Below, one piece after another: positions 53,982-62,406 of a stretch of DNA of 64,000 bases (positions are counted from its first letter, which is position 1; every line of letters begins with the position of its first letter). Under the pieces are notes generated by a model. The model was not told the DNA's origin. It saw only the letters and a list, made by a program, of their open reading frames with translations, and searched no databases. Origin of the DNA: an uncultured Erythrobacter sp. Lineage in GTDB: Bacteria > Pseudomonadota > Alphaproteobacteria > Sphingomonadales > Sphingomonadaceae. A program made the translations under genes and the position numbers. Location of the stretch: positions 850,037-914,036 of the forward strand of contig CANMOQ010000001.1 in assembly GCA_947499505.1 (NCBI GenBank), given 5' to 3'.

Positions 53982-54598
53982 TCATCGCAGTTGATGGCCC
54001 TACCGCCTCTGGCAAAGGCACCATCGCCATAGCGCTGGCGGCGCATTTCGGCCTGCCGCATCTCGACACGGGCCTGCTCTACCGGGCGGTTGGCCGGCAA
54101 GTCGCAATCAATCAGGGCAATCCCGATGCCCCTGCAGACGCTCTGGCTGCTTGTGAATTCCCCGACGCTTTGCTCGCCGATGAGCAATTGCGCAGCGAGG
54201 AAAGCGGCGGGCTGGCGAGCCGCGTCTCAATCCATCCGCAGGTCCGCGAGGCGCTGTTCGCTCGCCAGCGTGCCTTTGCGACGCAGGAAGGCGGCGCGGT
54301 TCTCGACGGGCGCGACATCGGCACTGTCATTGCGCCGGACGCCCTGATTAAGCTCTACATCACCGCCAGCGCAACCGAGCGCGCGCGCCGCCGCTGGCTT
54401 GAGATGACCGGGCGCGAAATCGACATCCCACTCGCCGAGATAGAGCAAGACATCATCGCCCGCGACAACCGCGATATTGGCCGCAAGGATGCCCCGCTAA
54501 AGGCCGCGCCCGATGCAATGGTGATCGACACGACGACGTTGGGCAAAGAGGAAGCCATCGCTGCGGTGATACAGGCCGTCGAAGAAGCGCTTAGCTAA
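53978..54598 (+). CDS. cmk: Cytidylate kinase
   Basis: Cmk phosphorylates CMP and dCMP. The 206-residue product starts MIIAVDGPTASGKGTIAIAL with its P-loop, followed by LDTGLLYRAV, LDGRDIGTVIAPDALIKLYI with the DGRDIGT motif, and ARRRWLEM in the lid. The ATG at 53978 overlaps the previous stop and has AAGG seven bases upstream; the longer open frame starting at 53888 is not used. rpsA follows 214 bp downstream, the standard pairing. Confidence 0.95.
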   Translation: MIIAVDGPTASGKGTIAIALAAHFGLPHLDTGLLYRAVGRQVAINQGNPDAPADALAACEFPDALLADEQLRSEESGGLASRVSIHPQVREALFARQRAFATQEGGAVLDGRDIGTVIAPDALIKLYITASATERARRRWLEMTGREIDIPLAEIEQDIIARDNRDIGRKDAPLKAAPDAMVIDTTTLGKEEAIAAVIQAVEEALS

Positions 54599-54730
54599 GC
54601 CGCAAAATCCTTGCATTTGCGCCGCCCTTGGCCTAAGCGCGCCCCCGTTCACCCAATCATACCCGATTGTTTCGAACCCGCATGAACGCATTCGGCCTCA
54701 TGCGGATTACGGCCCTCTTGCCCCGTTAGG

Positions 54731-54748
54731 CTGAGCAATGGTGCTCAG
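54731..54748 (+). promoter_or_regulatory. Hairpin in rpsA leader
   Basis: CTGAGCA-ATGG-TGCTCAG forms a perfect 7-bp stem 64 bp before the rpsA ATG, within a 214-bp leader. S1 genes are often autoregulated through leader structure, so this could be part of such a control site. A TTGCAT-like -35 element lies near 54612. Both points are tentative. Confidence 0.3.
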
Positions 54749-54812
54749 AGACGGTTTAAGACCCCGGAAAAACCGGTGGCCGGTAGCAAATGTAAACAGG
54801 ATTTCCTGACCT

Positions 54813-56522
54813 ATGGCGACTTCGCCCAACCCTTCGCGCGACGATTTTGAAGCGCTTCTTAACGAACAACTTGGCGGTGCAGACGACGGCGGCTTTGAAG
54901 GCCGCGTTGTAAAAGGCACCGTAACAGCCATCGAAAACGGTATGGCTATCATCGATGTGGGCCTCAAATCAGAAGGCCGCGTCGGACTTAAAGAATTCTC
55001 CCGCGGTGATGACGACCACGGCCTCAGCGTTGGTTCTGAGGTTGAAGTGTATGTCGACCGCGTTGAAAACGCCGATGGCGAAGCCATGCTCAGCCGCGAC
55101 CGCGCTCGCCGCGAAGCTGCTTGGGACAAGCTCGAAAACGAATTTGGCGAAGGCAAGCGCGTCGAAGGCCGCATCTTTGGCCGCGTCAAAGGTGGCTTCA
55201 CCGTCGATCTCGACGGTGCTGTTGCGTTCCTTCCTGGCAGTCAGGTCGACATCCGCCCAGTGCGCGATGTTACCCCGCTGATGGAAGTGCCTCAGCCGTT
55301 CCAACTACTTAAGATGGACCGTCGCCGCGGCAACATCGTGGTATCACGCCGCGCTGTCCTCGAAGAAACCCGCGCGGAACAGCGCAGCGAGCTAATCGAC
55401 AAGCTCGCCGAAGGTCAGGTTATCGATGGCGTCGTCAAGAACATCACCGATTACGGCGCATTCGTCGATCTCGGCGGTATCGACGGCCTGCTGCACGTAA
55501 CCGACATGAGCTACAAGCGCGTCAATCACCCAAGCGAAGTCATCAATATCGGTGACACCGTGAAGGTTCAGATCGTTCGCATCAACTCAGAAACCCAGCG
55601 CATCAGCCTCGGCATGAAGCAACTGGAAAGCGATCCATGGGACGGCGTTGCAGCCAAGTACCCAATGGGCGCGAAACTTTCTGGTACCGTCACCAACATC
55701 ACCGAATACGGTGCATTTGTTGAGCTGGAGCCAGGTATCGAAGGTCTGGTCCACGTCTCTGAAATGAGCTGGACGAAGAAGAACGTTCACCCAGGCAAGA
55801 TCGTCAGCACTTCGCAAGAAGTCGACGTTCTGGTGCTCGAAGTGGACAGCGAAAAGCGCCGCATCTCGCTCGGCCTCAAGCAAGCTCAAGGCAACCCTTG
55901 GGACGAGTTCGCAGAGAAGCACCCAGTCGGCACAATCGTCGAAGGCGAAGTCAAGAACGCAACCGAATTCGGTCTGTTCGTTGGCCTCGACGGCGATGTC
56001 GACGGCATGGTTCACATGTCCGACATTGCGTGGGGCATCTCGGGCGAAGACGCCTTGGCGCTCCACCGCAAGGGTGAAGAAGTCAAAGCCATCGTTCTTG
56101 ACGTTGACGTTGAGAAAGAGCGCATCAGCCTCGGCATGAAGCAGCTCGAAAAGGGTGCACCAACCGCAGACGGCGCCGCTGGTGCAGATTCGCTGCGCAA
56201 AGGCCAAACCGTCACTGTCACTGTTCTCGAAGTTCGCGATGGCGGCCTCGAAGTGCAAGTTGGCGACGACGGCGCGACCGGCTTCATCAAGCGTTCGGAT
56301 CTCGGCCGCGACCGCGACGAGCAACGTCCTGATCGCTTCCAGACCGGCAGCAAGGTTGACGCAATGGTCACCGGATTTGACCGTTCGAAGAAGCCAAACT
56401 TCTCGATCAAGGCGCGTCAGATCGCTGAAGAGAAGGAAGCGGTACAGCAGTTCGGTTCATCCGACAGCGGCGCTTCACTCGGCGACATCCTTGGCGAAGC
56501 TCTGAAGAAGAGCGACGACTAA
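54813..56522 (+). CDS. rpsA: 30S ribosomal protein S1
   Basis: S1 recruits mRNA to the 30S subunit. The 569-residue product consists of six S1/OB-fold repeats, visible from the recurring VKNITDYGAFVDLGGIDGLL, VTNITEYGAFVELEPGIEGL and VKNATEFGLFVGLDGDVDGM segments, each followed by an ERISLGMKQLE- or RRISLGLKQAQ-type linker. Length fits the family. A terminator follows 28 bp after the stop. Confidence 0.97.
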   Translation: MATSPNPSRDDFEALLNEQLGGADDGGFEGRVVKGTVTAIENGMAIIDVGLKSEGRVGLKEFSRGDDDHGLSVGSEVEVYVDRVENADGEAMLSRDRARREAAWDKLENEFGEGKRVEGRIFGRVKGGFTVDLDGAVAFLPGSQVDIRPVRDVTPLMEVPQPFQLLKMDRRRGNIVVSRRAVLEETRAEQRSELIDKLAEGQVIDGVVKNITDYGAFVDLGGIDGLLHVTDMSYKRVNHPSEVINIGDTVKVQIVRINSETQRISLGMKQLESDPWDGVAAKYPMGAKLSGTVTNITEYGAFVELEPGIEGLVHVSEMSWTKKNVHPGKIVSTSQEVDVLVLEVDSEKRRISLGLKQAQGNPWDEFAEKHPVGTIVEGEVKNATEFGLFVGLDGDVDGMVHMSDIAWGISGEDALALHRKGEEVKAIVLDVDVEKERISLGMKQLEKGAPTADGAAGADSLRKGQTVTVTVLEVRDGGLEVQVGDDGATGFIKRSDLGRDRDEQRPDRFQTGSKVDAMVTGFDRSKKPNFSIKARQIAEEKEAVQQFGSSDSGASLGDILGEALKKSDD

Positions 56523-56550
56523 GCGCAACTGCCAAATCGGCATAAGAAAC

Positions 56551-56585
56551 GGCCCGTCTGCTCTTAGGAGTGGGCGGGCCTTTTC
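56551..56585 (+). terminator. Rho-independent terminator after rpsA
   Basis: GGCCCG pairs with CGGGCC at the base, with further imperfect pairing toward a TTA loop, and a TTTTC run follows at 56581. Confidence 0.8.
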
Positions 56586-56615
56586 TATTTTCCTTCAGCC
56601 GGGTATGCTTACACG

Positions 56616-57014
56616 ATGAAAGCCCAATGCCAGTGCGGTGCAATCACAGCCAAGATCGCTGGAACCGGCGCGGGCGTGATGTGTCATTGCAAAGCCTGCC
56701 AACGTCGAAGCGGCGGGCCTTTTGGAATGATGATGTATTTCGACGCTGATGCGGTTGAAATATCCGGTGGTCCCACTGAGTTCACACGCAGCGCAGACAG
56801 CGGTAATCAAGTGACAACGGGGTTCTGTTCAGTATGTGGTTCCACCATGTATTTGCGAACCGCAATGCATCCGGATGGGATTGGGATAGCCATCGGTGCA
56901 ATTGAAGGTTCGAGCTCTGCACCGCCAGTCCGATCGGTTTTTGAAGAAAACCGCCATGGTTGGGTTAAAGTGCCCACGACCAGCCAGAGTTTCCCGCGCG
57001 GAAGGAATAGTTAG
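56616..57014 (+). CDS. GFA domain protein (glutathione-dependent formaldehyde-activating enzyme-like)
   Basis: A 132-residue protein with the GFA zinc fold: MKAQCQCGAITAKI with CxCG, MCHCKACQRRSGGPFG with the CxxC, and TGFCSVCGSTMYLRT with the second CxxC pair. Most members have not been shown to act on formaldehyde, so a general function is not assigned. It ends two bases before the gloB start, and the two may be cotranscribed. Confidence 0.85.
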   Translation: MKAQCQCGAITAKIAGTGAGVMCHCKACQRRSGGPFGMMMYFDADAVEISGGPTEFTRSADSGNQVTTGFCSVCGSTMYLRTAMHPDGIGIAIGAIEGSSSAPPVRSVFEENRHGWVKVPTTSQSFPRGRNS

Positions 57015-57015
57015 T

Positions 57016-57774
57016 ATGACGATCCAAATTCACCAATTCCCTTGCCTGTCCGACAATTACGGTTTCCTCGTGCACAATTCCGTGACAGGCGAGACCGCCG
57101 CGATCGACACGCCTGATGCCAAGGAATATTTGCGTCAGGCAGATAGAAAGGGTTGGAAAATCACTCACATCTGGAACACCCATTGGCATCCGGATCATGC
57201 TGGCGGGAACAAGGAAATCGTCGAGGCGACCGGTGCGCGCGTGCTTGCACCGAAAGAGGTGGAGAAGCTCTCCCCCATCGACCGCGTTGTTGCGCATGGC
57301 GACAGCGTCAATCTGGGTGAACACCGCGCCGAGATCATCGACGTTTCAGGCCACACCAATGGCCACATCGCGTACCACATCGTCGAGGAAGGCGTGGCGT
57401 TCGTCGGTGATGCCGTGTTCGCGCTGGGTTGCGGGCGGATGTTCGAAGGCGAACCAAAGCAATTCTGGACCAGCCTCGACCGAATTCGGCGCATGTCGAC
57501 CGAGACGACGCTTTATTGCGCGCATGAATACACCGAGGCGAATGCGAAGTTTGCGCTGCATGCCGACCCAGACAATGCGGCGCTGCAAGACTACGTCGCT
57601 GAGATCAAAGACAAGCGCTCTCGCGGTGAGCCGACCGTGCCCACCGTCCTGAAACGCGAGCTAAAGACAAACCCGTTCCTGCGCGCGGACGATCCGGCGA
57701 TGATGGCGAAATGGGGCGGAAGCGAGCCGCATGAGACCTTTGCCGCGCTGCGCAGCGCCAAGGATAACTTCTAA
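57016..57774 (+). CDS. gloB: Hydroxyacylglutathione hydrolase (glyoxalase II)
   Basis: GloB cleaves S-D-lactoylglutathione in methylglyoxal detoxification. The 252-residue metallo-beta-lactamase-fold enzyme starts MTIQIHQFPCLSDNYGFLVH and has the THWHPDHAGGN metal motif, SGHTNGHIAYH, VGDAVFALGCGRMFEG and YCAHEYTEANAKFAL. The ATG at 57016 has AAGGA nine bases upstream; a longer frame upstream overlaps the GFA gene and is rejected. Confidence 0.94.
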   Translation: MTIQIHQFPCLSDNYGFLVHNSVTGETAAIDTPDAKEYLRQADRKGWKITHIWNTHWHPDHAGGNKEIVEATGARVLAPKEVEKLSPIDRVVAHGDSVNLGEHRAEIIDVSGHTNGHIAYHIVEEGVAFVGDAVFALGCGRMFEGEPKQFWTSLDRIRRMSTETTLYCAHEYTEANAKFALHADPDNAALQDYVAEIKDKRSRGEPTVPTVLKRELKTNPFLRADDPAMMAKWGGSEPHETFAALRSAKDNF

Positions 57775-57779
57775 GCCCA

Positions 57780-58772
57780 ATGCAGGCTCTCACAGTCGAA
57801 ACGCTATCGAGCGATCTATCAGGCGTGACGCTGGTGGACGCGCCAGAGCCTGTGCGCGGTGCTGGCGGGGTTTTGGTGCGCGTCCGCGCCGCATCGCTCA
57901 ATTTTCCCGACCTGCTGATGACGCGCGGCGAGTATCAGTTCAAACCAGAGCCTCCATTCGTCAGCGGGTTGGAACTTGCTGGCGAAGTTATTGAGGCAGA
58001 CCCAGACAGCGGCTTTGCACCCGGCGACCGGGTCATGGGCGGCAATAAGACCGGCGCTTTTGCCGAACTCGCAAGCATCCCCGCGCGGGGCCTATCCCCC
58101 CTCCCCGCCAATGTGAGCTTCGTCGAGGGCGCAGCCATGGGCGCGGCTTACTCAACCGCCTACACCGGCCTGGTCGAGCTGTGCGGGTTGTTAGACGGCG
58201 CCAGCGGCGAGAAACGGGTGCTAGTACACGGTGCGAGCGGCGGTGTCGGCTTAGCAGCTGTGGATCTCGCCAAGGCGCTCGGCGCGAAAGTGATCGCGAC
58301 AACTGGCGTCGACTCCAAGCGGGATCGTATCGCTGCGCTCTATCAACCCGACGCGGTTATCACCGCCGAAGGGCGCTTTCGCGAACAGGTATCCGAGATT
58401 ACCGGTGGCAAGCTGTGTGATATCGTATTCGATCCCGTGGGCGGCGATGTGTTTGACGAAAGCACTCGCTGCGTCAGCTTTGCTGGAAAGCTCGTGGTTG
58501 TCGGCTTCACCAGCGGGCGGATCGCAGAGGTCGCGACCAATATTCCGCTGATCAAAGGCTTCTCAATAGTCGGCCTACGCGCTGGCGAATATGCGCGGCG
58601 CTTTCCTGAGCGAGGCCGCGCCATAAACGCCGCAATCGCAGAGCTAGCATCTGCGGGCCGGATTACGCCTGCTATCGACCGCACCCTGCCCTTGTCCCAC
58701 TGGCGCGAAGGGTTTGAGGCGATGGCAAACCGCGAATTGGTAGGCAAAGTGGTCTTTGAGCCGGGCGACTAG
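57780..58772 (+). CDS. Quinone oxidoreductase-like medium-chain reductase
   Basis: A 330-residue zinc-free MDR protein of the quinone oxidoreductase (QOR) type: N-terminal GroES-like domain (VRVRAASLNFPDLLMTRGEY, FVSGLELAGEV, PGDRVMG), the Rossmann segment VLVHGASGGVGLAAVDLAKALGA and the end NRELVGKVVFEPGD. It should reduce quinones or enoyl-type substrates with NADPH. It follows gloB by 5 bp, which suggests a shared detoxification transcript with GFA and gloB. Confidence 0.88.
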   Translation: MQALTVETLSSDLSGVTLVDAPEPVRGAGGVLVRVRAASLNFPDLLMTRGEYQFKPEPPFVSGLELAGEVIEADPDSGFAPGDRVMGGNKTGAFAELASIPARGLSPLPANVSFVEGAAMGAAYSTAYTGLVELCGLLDGASGEKRVLVHGASGGVGLAAVDLAKALGAKVIATTGVDSKRDRIAALYQPDAVITAEGRFREQVSEITGGKLCDIVFDPVGGDVFDESTRCVSFAGKLVVVGFTSGRIAEVATNIPLIKGFSIVGLRAGEYARRFPERGRAINAAIAELASAGRITPAIDRTLPLSHWREGFEAMANRELVGKVVFEPGD

Positions 58773-58782
58773 CCATACCAGA

Positions 58783-58802
58783 GTCCCCGCGAAGGCGGGG
58801 AC
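58783..58802. repeat. Short palindromic intergenic repeat (REP-like hairpin)
   Basis: GTCCCCGC-GAAG-GCGGGGAC, an 8-bp perfect stem with a GAAG tetraloop, lies 10 bp after the stop of the plus-strand oxidoreductase gene. Similar TCCCCGC...GCGGGGA hairpins are scattered through sphingomonad and Caulobacter-type genomes. It may also act as a transcription stop, but no T-run follows on either strand. Confidence 0.6.
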
Positions 58803-58865
58803 CTGTGTCAAATCTACGCATTGCCTTAGAGAGCCCCCAGCCTACGCGCGAAGTTCGCGAGCATG

Positions 58866-58890
58866 AAAAAGGCGGCCCAATCGAGCCGCC
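58866..58890 (-). terminator. Rho-independent terminator after atpF
   Basis: On the minus strand GGCGGC and GCCGCC pair around an 8-base loop, followed by TTTTT. It lies 28 bp past the atpF stop and ends the F0 operon. Confidence 0.85.
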
Positions 58891-58917
58891 TCTTCATAAT
58901 CCACGATAGGCCAGCGC

Positions 58918-59451
58918 TTAGATCGCCGAGATTACCTCGTCGGCCAGCACCCTGTCGGCATCGGCGTCATGCTTGTCAGCGATGATCTTGCGCGAAGCTG
59001 CCGCGGCGGCATCCACTGCGCTGCTGCGAACTTCTTCAATCGCATCGCGTTCAGCCGCTGCGATTTTGTCTTCTGCCATACGCTGACGGCGAGCGACCAT
59101 GGCCGCGCCGTCTTCTTTGGCTTTGACCAGGATAGCGTCCGCCTCGCGGGTGGCGCCTTCCATCATCGCTTCGGCGTCTTTTTCCGCGCCAGCGATCTTG
59201 GCCGCATATTCATCGCGCAGAGCCTCTGCTTCGGCGCGCAGGCTCTTGGCTTCGTCAAGCTGCTGCTTAATTTCAGCGATCTTCTTGTCGAGCCCGCCGG
59301 TGATCAGGCTTGGAACTTTTTTCCAAACGAAGATCAGGATCAGCACCAGCATCGCCAGTGAAACCCACTGGTAATCCTGAAGAAACAGCGCCGACGGTGC
59401 GGTTTTGGCACCATCAGCAGCGCCAGCAAGAAGGGTGAGCACATTAGCCAT
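58918..59451 (-). CDS. atpF: ATP synthase F0 subunit b
   Basis: Subunit b forms part of the peripheral stalk that holds F1 to the membrane. The 177-residue product has one N-terminal membrane helix (DYQWVSLAMLVLILIFVWKKVP, ~28-50) and a long charged coiled-coil helix (ITGGLDKKIAEIKQQLDEAKSL onward). It overlaps the b' gene by 8 bp. Its position as last F0 gene, with F1 genes elsewhere, is the normal alphaproteobacterial split. Confidence 0.93.
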   Translation of the reverse strand: MANVLTLLAGAADGAKTAPSALFLQDYQWVSLAMLVLILIFVWKKVPSLITGGLDKKIAEIKQQLDEAKSLRAEAEALRDEYAAKIAGAEKDAEAMMEGATREADAILVKAKEDGAAMVARRQRMAEDKIAAAERDAIEEVRSSAVDAAAAASRKIIADKHDADADRVLADEVISAI

Positions 59452-59938
59452 TGGCGAGCGCTTTCTTCACCGCAGAACGCGCGGTGCGTTTGTCGACTTT
59501 GGCTCCGGCAAGGCGGGAGACAATGTCTTGCGTTGCTTCAGCAGCGACAGTTTCAACCTCAGCCATTGCGCTGGTGCGGGCCTCAGAAATCGCTGCTTCG
59601 GCTGCTTCCAGCTTTGCATCGATCTTGGTCTGCGCCTTTGCCAACGTCGCTTCGGTCTTGGCCGCAGCCTTGGCTTTAGCCTCAGCAATGGTTGCCTGGG
59701 CAGCGGCGCGATTTTCATTCTCGCGCTTGCGCCATGCTTCCTCTTGCTCGTCCGCCGCGTCACGAGCGGCCTGCGCCGCAGCCAGATCGGCAGCGATCTG
59801 ATTGTCACGCAGTTCGACCGTTCCCATCACTTTGGGCACCATTCCGCGTCCGATGACGAAGAATGTCAGACCGAAAAACACCAGCGACCAGAAAATCTGG
59901 CTGGAGTAGAACTCGGCTAATTGGGCTATCTGAGGCAT
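59444..59938 (-). CDS. atpG: ATP synthase F0 subunit b'
   Basis: The second, b' type peripheral stalk subunit typical of alphaproteobacteria and photosynthetic lineages. The 164-residue protein has a membrane helix (FYSSQIFWSLVFFGLTFFVI, ~11-30), the conserved RGMVPKVMGTVELRDNQIAADL and then an Ala/Lys/Glu-rich coiled coil. Some annotations call this gene atpF2 or atpX. It lies between atpE and atpF. Confidence 0.92.
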   Translation of the reverse strand: MPQIAQLAEFYSSQIFWSLVFFGLTFFVIGRGMVPKVMGTVELRDNQIAADLAAAQAARDAADEQEEAWRKRENENRAAAQATIAEAKAKAAAKTEATLAKAQTKIDAKLEAAEAAISEARTSAMAEVETVAAEATQDIVSRLAGAKVDKRTARSAVKKALANG

Positions 59939-60040
59939 GAGAGCGGTCCGAAACCTGTGAAGTGGATCTTAAAACGTCGTCGATAGAAATTTGGGCGGCC
60001 CGGCCCGCTGGTTCAGCAGACCGGGATACCGAAATAGCTA

Positions 60041-60268
60041 TTAGGCAACGAAGATCAGGATCATCGCGACAACAAATGCCAGCAGGCCGAGAAGCTCAGC
60101 CGCGGCGAAGCCGATGAACAGGCGGCCTTGTTGGCCGTCTGCTGCGCCTGGGTTGCGGAGTGCGGATTCGAGGAACGAACCGAACACGTTACCAACACCA
60201 ATTGCGGCCATGCCGGCACCGATTGCTGCAAGGCCTGCGCCTACGAGCTTAGCTGCTTCTGCTTCCAT
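60041..60268 (-). CDS. atpE: ATP synthase F0 subunit c
   Basis: Subunit c forms the proton-driven rotor ring. The 75-residue hairpin has helix 1 with GAGLAAIGAGMAAIGVGNVFG, the polar loop RNPGA and helix 2 with the proton-carrying Glu58 in GFAAAELLGLLAFVVAMILI. It is 45 bp from atpB. Glu rather than Asp at the ion site and no sodium-site pattern point to proton coupling. Confidence 0.96.
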   Translation of the reverse strand: MEAEAAKLVGAGLAAIGAGMAAIGVGNVFGSFLESALRNPGAADGQQGRLFIGFAAAELLGLLAFVVAMILIFVA

Positions 60269-60313
60269 GTGAAAAACTCCTTGGGATCAAATATATAAAT
60301 TAGAGAGATAAAC

Positions 60314-61102
60314 TCAGTGAAGGTGTTCTGCGTCGTTAATATAAAGCGACGTCAGAAGAGCGAACACGTAGGCCTGAATTCCGGCTACGAGAATTTCTAG
60401 AGCGCTGATTGCGACCATCAGAGCAAAGCTTGGCAGGCTGACCATCAGGCCGATGCCAACACCAGCGTTTACGCCGTCGATCACAAAGCTGGAGAGCACC
60501 TTCAACAGAACGTGCCCAGCCATCATCGCCACGAACAGCCGCAATGCGAGGCTGAATGGGCGGATCAGGAATGAGAAGAATTCGATCAGCGCAATCGGCA
60601 GGATCATCGGCACTGGCGTGCCGTGCGGCACAAACAGCGTGAAGAACTTGATACCGTGCTTCCAAAAGCCGACGACCAGAACGATCGAGAAGCTAATGAT
60701 GGCGAGCACACCGGTGACGGTGAAGTGGCTGGTGAAAGTAAACGGGTGCAGACCCAGCAGGCCAATCGGCAGCAGGCCAAGCAAGTTGGCGAACAGGATG
60801 AACATGAACAGGCTGAAGACATAAGGCACATATTTGCGCCCTGCCTTGCCGATGTTCGCCTCCAGCATGTCGTCGATGAAGCCCGTAAAGCTCTCGACCG
60901 CCATCTGCCAGCGACCCGGCACCAGCTGGCGCTTCATGCCGCCGAACACAAATGCCCAGATCAGGACCGTTGTGATGGCCATCCAGAATGCGGAATTGGT
61001 GAATGCGATGTTGACCCCGGCAATCTCCCAGCCCGACGAACCAAACATTGGCTCGAGCTGGAATTGCTTCATCGGATCGACTTTGCCTGCCTCGGCTGCC
61101 AC
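60314..61102 (-). CDS. atpB: ATP synthase F0 subunit a
   Basis: Subunit a provides the proton half-channels beside the c ring. The 262-residue product has five or six membrane helices, the essential Arg in PFSLALRLFVAMMAGHVLLK and the GIQAYVFALLTSLYINDAEHLH end. The GTG start at 61102 begins MAAEAGKVDPMKQFQLEPMF; an ATG at 61072 is possible, but the longer N-terminus matches relatives. It follows atpZ by 64 bp. Confidence 0.96.
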   Translation of the reverse strand: MAAEAGKVDPMKQFQLEPMFGSSGWEIAGVNIAFTNSAFWMAITTVLIWAFVFGGMKRQLVPGRWQMAVESFTGFIDDMLEANIGKAGRKYVPYVFSLFMFILFANLLGLLPIGLLGLHPFTFTSHFTVTGVLAIISFSIVLVVGFWKHGIKFFTLFVPHGTPVPMILPIALIEFFSFLIRPFSLALRLFVAMMAGHVLLKVLSSFVIDGVNAGVGIGLMVSLPSFALMVAISALEILVAGIQAYVFALLTSLYINDAEHLH

Positions 61103-61166
61103 GATCTCTTAGTCCTTAAACCTTGTAAGAAACGCGCCCCAACTGATGATCTCAAATCGGAGCACC

Positions 61167-61499
61167 TTAGCCCTCATCAATATCATCGGGGCGAGTGTTC
61201 GCCGCTCGAATAATGTTCCTGAAGGCAACGATGATCCCGAAGGCCATCATTATCAACAGACCCGCGGGCGAAGTGTCGGCGAAATAATCAATCGTCCAGC
61301 CAATCACTGCGCCGCCAAGAATCCCACCAAGGAGGTCTGCGAGTACCCGGTTACCGCTGCGATAGTTCGCATCAGTGCCTGATACCCGAGGCCGATTGCG
61401 TTCCTCTTCGCGCTCGTTGGCGGCTTTCAGCCGCTCCTCGAGTGCATCGATACGCGCATCCTCGGCGATGGGTTCCTGTGCGGACTTCTTATCGCTCAT
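61167..61499 (-). CDS. atpZ: AtpZ/AtpI-type F0F1 ATP synthase accessory protein
   Basis: A 110-residue protein with a charged N-terminal helix (IDALEERLKAANEREEERNR) and two membrane helices (VLADLLGGILGGAVIGWTIDYF, and SPAGLLIMMAFGIIVAFRNII). This matches the AtpZ/AtpI family, which precedes F0 genes and has been linked to c-ring assembly or cation supply. It is first in the operon and has its own upstream region of 215 bp. Confidence 0.88.
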   Translation of the reverse strand: MSDKKSAQEPIAEDARIDALEERLKAANEREEERNRPRVSGTDANYRSGNRVLADLLGGILGGAVIGWTIDYFADTSPAGLLIMMAFGIIVAFRNIIRAANTRPDDIDEG

Positions 61500-61627
61500 G
61501 TCAGCTTCCTAAAGGTTGGACGCCAAAACACGCGCCACAAGGTGTCCGCCAAGGGCGCGCACCCCTTAGAAGGGGGGCATATCCAAGTCAACCGCCAGTC
61601 ACAAGCAAACGGCCAAGCTGGCAAGCA

Positions 61628-61633
61628 ATTATA
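61628..61633 (-). promoter_or_regulatory. Candidate -10 element of the F0 operon
   Basis: A perfect TATAAT on the minus strand lies about 130 bp before the atpZ start. A TTGCGC hexamer 19 bp upstream could serve as the -35 box, though spacing is longer than ideal. It is the best promoter-like match in this gap. Confidence 0.35.
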
Positions 61634-61714
61634 GCGATAGGCGTTGCGCAAAGCGCAAGTCGCATTGGGAGAATAGCGACCTGCGCTTTGGCTATAGGCG
61701 GATTTTAGCCCGAA

Positions 61715-62104
61715 TTATGGGCAGCGCGGATCGCGCATTGGCGCCGCATCTGTGCGGGTTTGCCAAGTGCCATCGGGCGCCTGATATTTCTCACCAGGGG
61801 TCGTACGCAGGATCGCCTGACAACCGGCGGTAAAGGCGTATTCATCAAGCGTCGCATTGGCGGCCTGCGCGCGCTGAGCATAAACAGCGCGGCGTTTGAT
61901 GTTGATATCATTGACCAATCGCCGAAGTTCAGCCGTCTCAGCCCCGGCCACGCCCAGATAGCCGTCGCGCTTCTCACCGATGCTACCATTGGCCCGCGCA
62001 GCGGCGTAGGCCGGATCACGCTGAGCCTGAGCCGCGCCGTGAAAGCCAGTGATGGCCACGGTCGCAGCAGCGGCGGCGAGCAAAGTTTTGCGCATATTTG
62101 TCAT
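61715..62104 (-). CDS. ydbL: YdbL-like DUF1318 protein
   Basis: A 129-residue exported protein with a signal peptide (TLLAAAAATVAITGFHGAAQA) and the DUF1318 domain (RDPAYAAARANGSIGEKRDGYLGV, LRRLVNDINIKRRAVYAQRAQ). In E. coli YdbL is the third product of the ydbH-ynbE-ydbL operon, which acts in lipid transport to the outer membrane. The ATG at 62104 has AGGAGG nine bases upstream; an ATG at 62095 is also possible. The gene follows ynbE by 36 bp. Confidence 0.85.
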   Translation of the reverse strand: MTNMRKTLLAAAAATVAITGFHGAAQAQRDPAYAAARANGSIGEKRDGYLGVAGAETAELRRLVNDINIKRRAVYAQRAQAANATLDEYAFTAGCQAILRTTPGEKYQAPDGTWQTRTDAAPMRDPRCP

Positions 62105-62140
62105 TCTCTTATTCCTCCTGCTTTGCGGCAAATGCGGGCA

Positions 62141-62359
62141 TCAAAAGATATCCGCATTTTCCTCAAGCGTGTTGGCCGCATCTTCGGCCAAAGCAAAAAC
62201 CACTTCCTGCCGGATATTGATGTTGAGCTCGATCACAATCGGCTTGTCAGGTGCAGCAACGTTGATGCACCCCGCCAATGGACCACAAAGCGCAAGCGCG
62301 CCCGCTCCCATCAATCCGGCCCGACCCGCAGTTCGCCATGAATTCAGTCTATCCATCAT
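62141..62359 (-). CDS. ynbE: YnbE-like lipoprotein
   Basis: A small lipoprotein with a signal ending LAGC and a mature part INVAAPDKPIVIELNINIRQ, the YnbE hallmark, followed by an acidic tail. In E. coli YnbE multimerises to bridge YdbH to the outer membrane. The start is uncertain: the ATG at 62359 gives a normal signal peptide (72 residues), while an ATG at 62410 overlaps the ydbH stop (ATGA) and would add 17 residues. The gene order is the classical ydbH, ynbE, ydbL. Confidence 0.82.
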   Translation of the reverse strand: MMDRLNSWRTAGRAGLMGAGALALCGPLAGCINVAAPDKPIVIELNINIRQEVVFALAEDAANTLEENADIF

Positions 62360-62406
62360 GGATAAGCCTGTGGCAGCGCCGCATAGATCGGTCAATTTCC
62401 ACATGA

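Noticed and set aside
55587-56324. 245-codon minus-strand frame opposite rpsA
   Set aside because: Shadow caused by the repeated S1 domains, which keep the antisense frame open.
56896-57015. Upstream extension of gloB
   Set aside because: It would overlap the GFA gene; the ATG at 57016 starts exactly at the family N-terminus with a binding site.
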